A stretch of 18,046 nucleotides of DNA from NCBI GenBank assembly GCA_964576705.1, contig CAZNVI010000018.1, positions 1 through 18,046 on the forward strand. Reading direction: 5' to 3'. The notes under the pieces were generated by a model, which was given only the letters and a program-made list of their open reading frames with translations, did not search any database and had not been told where the DNA came from. Source of the stretch: CAYMDS01 sp964576705 (GTDB taxonomy: Bacteria; Patescibacteriota; Microgenomatia; Levybacterales; UBA12049). The position numbers and the translations under genes are program-made. How positions within the stretch are numbered: position 1 is the stretch's first letter; every line of letters begins with the position of its first letter. Below are positions 14,187 through 18,046 of this stretch, piece after piece.

Positions 14187-14632
14187 GAAAGGTACCAAAG
14201 GTATCGGAAGTATCAGATGTATCAAAAGCAATATCAAGTAGATAAAACAGAAAAAGGATATCATAAATTATTGGTTTGGCAACGATTTCGAGAGCTTTTG
14301 TTAATAACTTATTGTCTGAGTGATAAATTGCCAAAATCAGAGGAGTTTGGATTAAAATCGCAAATGAAACGAGCTATTGTCTCTGTATTATCTAATTTTG
14401 TTGAAGGATATTTGAAAAAAGCGCTAAAGAGAAGCTTCGTTTTCTTGAAATTGCAGAGACCTCTTTAATGGAGCTTGAAGCTCAAAGTGAGATTTGTGCA
14501 ATGTTGGAATATTGGAATAATGAAGATTATTCAAGTTTTGAAAGTAAGAGAGCAGAAGCAGGTTTTTTACTAAATCGATATAAATCAAAAATTACCATCT
14601 GATACATTTGATACCTGTGATACGTATGATGC
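14187..14632. mobile_element. Putative four-helix-bundle element bounded by inverted 9-bp-unit arrays
   Basis: Starting at the base after the kinase stop codon, the left array reads AAAGGTACC, AAAGGTATC, GGAAGTATC, AGATGTATC. The right array (14596-14632), on the opposite strand, reads GTATCACAG, GTATCAAAT, GTATCAGAT. The core GTATCAGATGTATCA (14210-14224) is matched by an inverted copy at 14600-14614 with one mismatch, and 20 of 25 bases match over the longer arms. The coding frame begins and ends inside the arrays. The unit separates a kinase from its probable receivers. Mobility is inferred from structure and position; no target duplication was identified. Confidence 0.5.
14217..14602 (+). 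pseudogene. Four-helix-bundle (23S rRNA intervening-sequence-like) protein, frameshifted
   Basis: The first 68 residues match the four helix bundle family (often annotated 23S rRNA IVP or S23): KLLVWQRFRELLLITY, then FGLKSQMKRAIVSVLSNFVEGYLKK. The frame then leaves the family sequence and stops at 14468. Shifting back by one base after an A6 tract (14415-14420) restores it: SAKEKLRFLEIAETSLMELE, ending KSKITI with TGA at 14600-14602. The combined length of about 128 residues is normal for the family, so a single A has probably been lost. Programmed slippage on the A tract, or a sequencing error, would make it a working gene. The family forms pentameric helical bundles of unsettled function. 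The start ATG (14217) and the stop both lie inside the inverted arrays. Confidence 0.75.
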
Positions 14633-14661
14633 TTTAAGTCACTTATTTTTCAAAATACAAC

Positions 14662-14689
14662 TTGCATTCTTAAGCTATCAGACTATATT
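14662..14689 (+). promoter_or_regulatory. Probable promoter of the response-regulator pair
   Basis: TTGCAT (14662-14667), a 16-nt spacer and TATATT (14684-14689) give a leader of about 12 nt before the ATG at 14709. It lies outside the inserted element, so the receivers can be expressed independently of the kinase. Confidence 0.5.
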
Positions 14690-14708
14690 ATATTGAATAA
14701 GTGGGATT

Positions 14709-15074
14709 ATGAAGAAAATCTTGGTGATAGAGGATGATCCATATGTCAGGAAGTTTTATGAACGGCTCTTTAAAAGTGATGAGCATGATGTCATTATCGC
14801 CGAAAATGGAACTGAAGGTATAAAACTGGCATCTAGTGCCCATCCCGATCTCATACTTTTAGATATCATTATGCCTCACATGAACGGTATGGAAGTGTTA
14901 GATGTTCTTAAAAATCAGGAAGATACTAAACAAATACCCGTGGTAATGCTTACTAATATAGACGATACAGCAGTAATCCAGGAAGCTCAAAGAAAAGGAG
15001 TGAATGGTTTTTTAGTAAAAGCGTATTATGAACCTGAAGCATTGCGTACGCATGTAGAGAATTTGATAAAGTAA
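14709..15074 (+). CDS. Stand-alone CheY-like response regulator
   Basis: The 121 residues are one receiver domain and nothing more. The acid pocket is E8, D9, D10; the phospho-acceptor is D52 in LILLDIIMP; the conserved Thr is in MLTN and the Lys in FLVKAYY. With no output domain it must act through protein contacts or pass phosphate on. It is followed after 4 nt by a second receiver gene, and the histidine kinase lies upstream, which suggests a phosphorelay or a pair of competing receivers fed by one kinase. Confidence 0.92.
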   Translation: MKKILVIEDDPYVRKFYERLFKSDEHDVIIAENGTEGIKLASSAHPDLILLDIIMPHMNGMEVLDVLKNQEDTKQIPVVMLTNIDDTAVIQEAQRKGVNGFLVKAYYEPEALRTHVENLIK

Positions 15075-15078
15075 ATTT

Positions 15079-15462
15079 ATGGCAAAAGTACTTATAGTAG
15101 AAGATGATGTATTCATGGCTAGGATGTACCTTAAGATATTTTCGCATGAAAATTACGAAGTCACTGTGGCATCAAATGGTGAAGACGGGCTTATGAAAGC
15201 GAGAGAAAATAAGCCCGATGTCATACTGTTAGACATTATGATGCCTAAAATGAACGGGTTTCAGGTTTTGGAAACTATAAAATCTGATCCCAAACTTGCC
15301 AATACTCCAGTTATCATGCTTACTAATCTGGCAGGGGATCAAGACATAGAAGAAGCCCGTAAGATAGGAGCAGCTGATTATATAGTCAAAAGCAATTATT
15401 CCCCAAGTCAAATTTTGGATATAGTAAAAAAAGTGATAGAAGGAAATAGAGCGACAGTCTAG
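15079..15462 (+). CDS. Second stand-alone CheY-like response regulator
   Basis: A 127-residue single receiver. E8, D9 and D10 form the acid pocket, D52 in VILLDIMMP is the phospho-acceptor, MLTN carries the Thr and YIVKSNY the Lys. It is clearly related to the preceding gene (shared NG-x-x-G, LLDI-MP, MNG, VVMLTN/VIMLTN blocks), so the pair probably arose by tandem duplication. The 4-nt gap without a Shine-Dalgarno suggests translational coupling. The gene ends 6 nt from the convergent MerR-type gene. Confidence 0.92.
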   Translation: MAKVLIVEDDVFMARMYLKIFSHENYEVTVASNGEDGLMKARENKPDVILLDIMMPKMNGFQVLETIKSDPKLANTPVIMLTNLAGDQDIEEARKIGAADYIVKSNYSPSQILDIVKKVIEGNRATV

Positions 15463-15468
15463 GCTTTG

Positions 15469-15774
15469 CTATATAAGTTGCTTGACTGTAAACTGTGGGA
15501 AAAGTTCTTTCTTTAAATCAACCCCTGCTTTTTCTGAGACAATCATAGCTTTAAAAAAAGTTTTTACTCCCATTAGATTTAGTCCTATCTCTTGAGTCAA
15601 AAATTTTACAAACTGCAGCTGAGTCAGATCATCTATTGAAAACATTCTTCTTTTAGTATCCGTCCGGTGAGACGTAAATACTCCTTCTTTCTCATAGAGC
15701 ATTAGTGTTCGGGGATGAACGTTGAGAAGTTTTGCGGCCACTGATATCGTAAGTATAGGTCTATTCGTGCTCAT
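15469..15774 (-). CDS. MerR-family transcriptional regulator
   Basis: A 101-residue protein with the MerR winged helix at the N-terminus: ILTISVAAKLLNVHPRTLMLYEKEGV (helix-turn-helix, about 8-32), then the wing KRRMFSIDDL (41-50) and the second helix pair QLQFVKFLTQEIGLNLMGVK. The pattern is closer to the short HspR-like members than to metal sensors, and no cysteine effector site is seen. The last 30 residues may be a short dimerisation segment. The gene is convergent with the receiver pair, and its promoter carries a dyad, consistent with autoregulation. Its targets are unknown. Confidence 0.85.
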   Translation of the reverse strand: MSTNRPILTISVAAKLLNVHPRTLMLYEKEGVFTSHRTDTKRRMFSIDDLTQLQFVKFLTQEIGLNLMGVKTFFKAMIVSEKAGVDLKKELFPQFTVKQLI

Positions 15775-15797
15775 AAATGAAAGTGTTATATGCAGTT

Positions 15798-15827
15798 AAT
15801 ATAAATATTGATAGTCACATTGTCAAT
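15798..15827 (-). promoter_or_regulatory. Promoter and dyad of the MerR-type gene
   Basis: On the minus strand TTGACA (15821-15826), a 17-nt spacer and TATATT (15798-15803) lie 23 nt before the ATG at 15774. The dyad ATTGACA-N7-TATCAAT (15807-15827, six of seven positions symmetric) spans the -35 and spacer and may be the regulator's own site. Confidence 0.65.
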
Positions 15828-16598
15828 AGCGTATATTTTCTAATTTTTAAATATTAAAGTAAATATACCATTACTTTAAATATGTTAAATAGATTTTTGA
15901 CATTGAAATATTCGAGATTTATTATAATACAAATAATTCATTTAAAGCATGTTAAAATACATAATTCCCTTGATAAATAGGCCTATTTATTTATAGATAG
16001 AGTGTAAGGATTTTTAGAGAAAATTTGACCAAAGTTTTTAAATTTTTCTAATTTAGTCCCATATTAATTAAGAAACCTAATGATATAAAGATAATATAGC
16101 TAAATCTATATAAAAGTTATATTTACATATTTTAATTTAAAATTAAATATAAACAAAGAATGACAACATAATTTATGTTCACTTTAAGTGTCCAAGAGTT
16201 CTTCAATAATAAATTAACGAATATAGTTTCAAATTTTTAATTTAATTTAATTAATCTTATAATATGTATTCATTTTTTAAAGACGTAATTTGCCTCATTT
16301 TTAGCTAATAATAGGCTAAAGATCGACCTACAAGTGCTTTAAGTGATAAAAAGTAACCAAGTTTTACCCTATAATTTCTTAAGTCATGACTTCTAGGTGA
16401 ATATATCTGTTTAGGTCTGGCTTTAAATCCTCATTGATTTACAGAATTAGCCTCAAAATGTTCTGTTCCCATTAATGTTTACATTCATCAGTTGACAGAC
16501 CTATAGCTATATTTAGGCACGATTAATATGTATGGCATCTAATCATTGAGCTTAATATATTTTTCATCTTTCACGTTTTGCTCTTGCTTTTTAATGTA
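15828..16598. other. AT-rich stretch without a recognisable gene
   Basis: About 770 bp of very AT-rich sequence with only short chance frames on either strand. It contains a perfect 18-bp palindrome, ATAAATAGG-CCTATTTAT (15973-15990), and a 12-bp one, AAGTCATGACTT (16381-16392). No tRNA, CRISPR or coding signal was recognised. It may be a decayed gene, a long control region or an unrecognised RNA. Confidence 0.6.
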
Positions 16599-16695
16599 TT
16601 GACAATCTATTCCCGACACTGTTAACATTTAAATACGAATATATTCGAATTTAAATAGTCCGAATATATCCGAATAACAAATTCAGGCAGGTGAT
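16599..16695 (+). promoter_or_regulatory. Promoter-like boxes, tandem palindromes and strong ribosome binding site of the HTH-glycosyltransferase gene
   Basis: TTGACA (16599-16604), a 17-nt spacer and a weak TTAACA (16622-16627) form a possible promoter. CGAATATATTCG (16636-16647) is a perfect palindrome and CGAATATATCCG (16661-16672) a near-perfect copy. The repeats continue for about 20 bp and are offset by 25 bp, so both lie on about the same face of the helix. AGGTGAT (16689-16695) is an unusually complete Shine-Dalgarno, 6 nt before the ATG. Confidence 0.6.
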
Positions 16696-16701
16696 TGTAC
16701 G

Positions 16702-18046
16702 ATGTATAAACGCTTGTCTGAACAGGAAAAATTAAGATTAATTAAGAGAGTATTAAACGGAGAAAACATATCTTCCGTTTGTAAAGACGCGAAAATCTCC
16801 CGCACGATTTTCTACCGTTGGTTAAAAGAGCACAAGAAAACACACAGCTTAGAGAATTTACCTTCTAAGCCTTTGCCTAAATCCCTAAGAGTTAATAAAC
16901 ATCCTAAATCCTTTAGTATTCGAATTGAGAACGAGATTATAAAATTAGCTTTGACTAACCCAGGTATGCCTATCTGGAAGATAGCCCAAATAATTGATGT
17001 GAGTAATCATGGGGTTTGGAATGTATTAAAAAGACACGATCTCAACTCTATAGATTCCAGAAATACACATATATATAAGTACGGCGTAAGCTTAGTTCAA
17101 TCACATAGCCAGGAAATGAAGCGTACAATTATCAGAAGATATGAAACCGGTGAATCTATAAGTACGCTATGTAGGAAATTTAGTATATCGCGAACGGTTT
17201 TTTATCGTTGGCTTAAGCGTTATAAAGATGCCGGCAGGCAAGATACAGCTTTAAAAAACTTAAGGCCCGTAGGCGATAGTCACTGGAAAGCAAAGCCTGA
17301 AGCCCGCGAATTGATACTTCAGATCATAATAGACCATCCTGAATTTTCAGCTCACAAACTATCTGTCGCGTTGCAGAATTCGGCAGGTAAAAGAATTCTC
17401 AGTGTACATGGAGTACATAATTTACTCACTAGACTCAAGCTATCAAGGTATGAAGAACGCCTGGCTTATGCTTCATCTCACGTGCCTGTCGTCTCACTAC
17501 CAATATTATCGAAAGATATAAATCTACCGCAAGTTCCGAGATATTCATTTATCTCATTCCTTCCGCCTCCAGTGCAGAGCTTAATAACTTCTTATGGATC
17601 AATCGCCGCTGTATCAGCCTCACTTTTTATATTTATAATAGTTTTCCTAAATTCTTTAGTTAACGCTGGGGGAATGTCCAGCGTAATCGGTGTGATATTC
17701 GCCTGGATTTCATTAATTTTAGGTACATTCTTCTTTACATATTCGCTCAAATATTATATTACTATAGCCGTTGTATTATCGTTCTCACGAAACCAAGATA
17801 TGAAGAACGATAATACAGCAGAAAGTAATATAAGCTCTTTTTGGGGCAGGCTTTTCGGTATTGAAGTTTCCATAAAAGGAGATGGTGAAGAACAAAAAGC
17901 TAAAACCATTGATGAAAGAAGGTATGGATTACAACATGATTTAACGAATATCAGACTTGAAAGATATCCTTTCGTATCTGTCCAGCTTTCGACCTTCAAC
18001 GAAAAACGTGTTATAGAACGTCTCTTAACAGCTGCTACCTCTATAG
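16702..18046 (+). CDS. Fusion of duplicated transposase-type HTH modules, two membrane helices and a GT2 glycosyltransferase (partial, runs off right edge)
   Basis: The frame is open for 448 codons to the window end. Residues about 15-45 and 145-175 are two copies of a transposase-like helix-turn-helix; the pieces ISRTIFYRWLK and ISRTVFYRWLK lie 130 residues apart. Each is followed by a second DNA-binding-like segment (about 70-115 with IWKIAQIIDVSNHGVWNVLKR; about 196-250 with AHKLSVAL and VHGVHNLLTRLKL), as in the bipartite DNA-binding region of IS630/Tc1-type transposases. No transposase catalytic domain follows. Instead there are two hydrophobic helices (about 300-320 and 326-346, perhaps to 360), then RYPFVSVQLSTFNEKRVIERLL (422-442), the beta-1 and NEK segment that opens the catalytic domain of cellulose-synthase-like GT2 enzymes. 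Two helices would put both DNA-binding part and enzyme in the cytoplasm. The start is fixed by AGGTGAT 6 nt upstream and an in-frame TAA at 16675. Confidence 0.82.
   Translation, partial: MYKRLSEQEKLRLIKRVLNGENISSVCKDAKISRTIFYRWLKEHKKTHSLENLPSKPLPKSLRVNKHPKSFSIRIENEIIKLALTNPGMPIWKIAQIIDVSNHGVWNVLKRHDLNSIDSRNTHIYKYGVSLVQSHSQEMKRTIIRRYETGESISTLCRKFSISRTVFYRWLKRYKDAGRQDTALKNLRPVGDSHWKAKPEARELILQIIIDHPEFSAHKLSVALQNSAGKRILSVHGVHNLLTRLKLSRYEERLAYASSHVPVVSLPILSKDINLPQVPRYSFISFLPPPVQSLITSYGSIAAVSASLFIFIIVFLNSLVNAGGMSSVIGVIFAWISLILGTFFFTYSLKYYITIAVVLSFSRNQDMKNDNTAESNISSFWGRLFGIEVSIKGDGEEQKAKTIDERRYGLQHDLTNIRLERYPFVSVQLSTFNEKRVIERLLTAATSI

Noticed and set aside
15886..15984. Small plus-strand frame of 32 codons in the AT-rich gap
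   Set aside because: No ribosome binding site, no recognisable fold and a length expected by chance in AT-rich DNA.
15828..16598. tRNA genes or CRISPR array in the gene-free stretch
   Set aside because: No T-loop GTTCRA signature with a pairing acceptor stem and no regularly spaced direct repeats were seen.

Overview
The window looks like chromosome from a low-GC bacterium of the candidate phyla radiation (Patescibacteria, possibly Microgenomates). This is an inference from gene content and gene style, not from a marker gene. The signs are many uncharacterised surface proteins with Pro/Thr linkers, stand-alone response regulators, small toxin-antitoxin modules, a four-helix-bundle (23S-IVP-like) gene, mostly TTA/ATA/AAA codons, and start codons that usually lack a Shine-Dalgarno sequence. 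Several genes instead carry a sigma70-type promoter ending 6-7 nt before the ATG, which suggests leaderless transcripts. TGA, TAA and TAG all act as ordinary stops, so there is no sign of the recoded genetic code of some CPR lineages.

Layout. Positions 1-3339 (minus strand) hold a sugar-phosphate cluster: a sucrose-phosphate-phosphatase-like HAD protein, a GT4 glycosyltransferase and a trehalose-phosphatase-like HAD protein that runs off the left edge. A GC-richer five-helix membrane protein at 3652-4074 follows a long hairpin. A GT20 (OtsA-type) synthase occupies 4360-5898, and the two HAD phosphatases are natural partners for its product. At 5942-6489 lies a RelB/RelE-type module whose toxin has an in-frame stop. 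A hypothetical surface protein (6617-7480, minus) is divergent from a two-gene operon: a degenerate P-loop/winged-helix regulator (true start probably 7601) and a possible divergent nucleotidyltransferase (8762-9955). A large secreted Cys-containing protein (10004-11965, minus) and a Phd/RelE-type toxin-antitoxin pair (12369-12864, minus) follow.

Positions 12939-15462 hold a soluble PAS histidine kinase and two tandem CheY-like receivers. Between kinase and receivers sits a putative small mobile element: a frameshifted four-helix-bundle gene bounded by inverted arrays of a 9-bp unit. Two gene-less inverted arrays of similar design occur at 4290-4355 and 12167-12257. A MerR-type regulator (15469-15774, minus) is followed by about 870 bp of very AT-rich non-coding DNA.

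The most unusual object is at the right edge. An open frame from 16702 to the end encodes a duplicated transposase-type DNA-binding module (four predicted HTH segments), then two membrane helices, then the start of a GT2 glycosyltransferase domain. Its leader carries two near-identical CGAATATATYCG palindromes 25 bp apart, which suggests the protein may bind its own control region. Both the OtsB-like gene at the left edge and this gene are cut by the window, so their full lengths cannot be seen.
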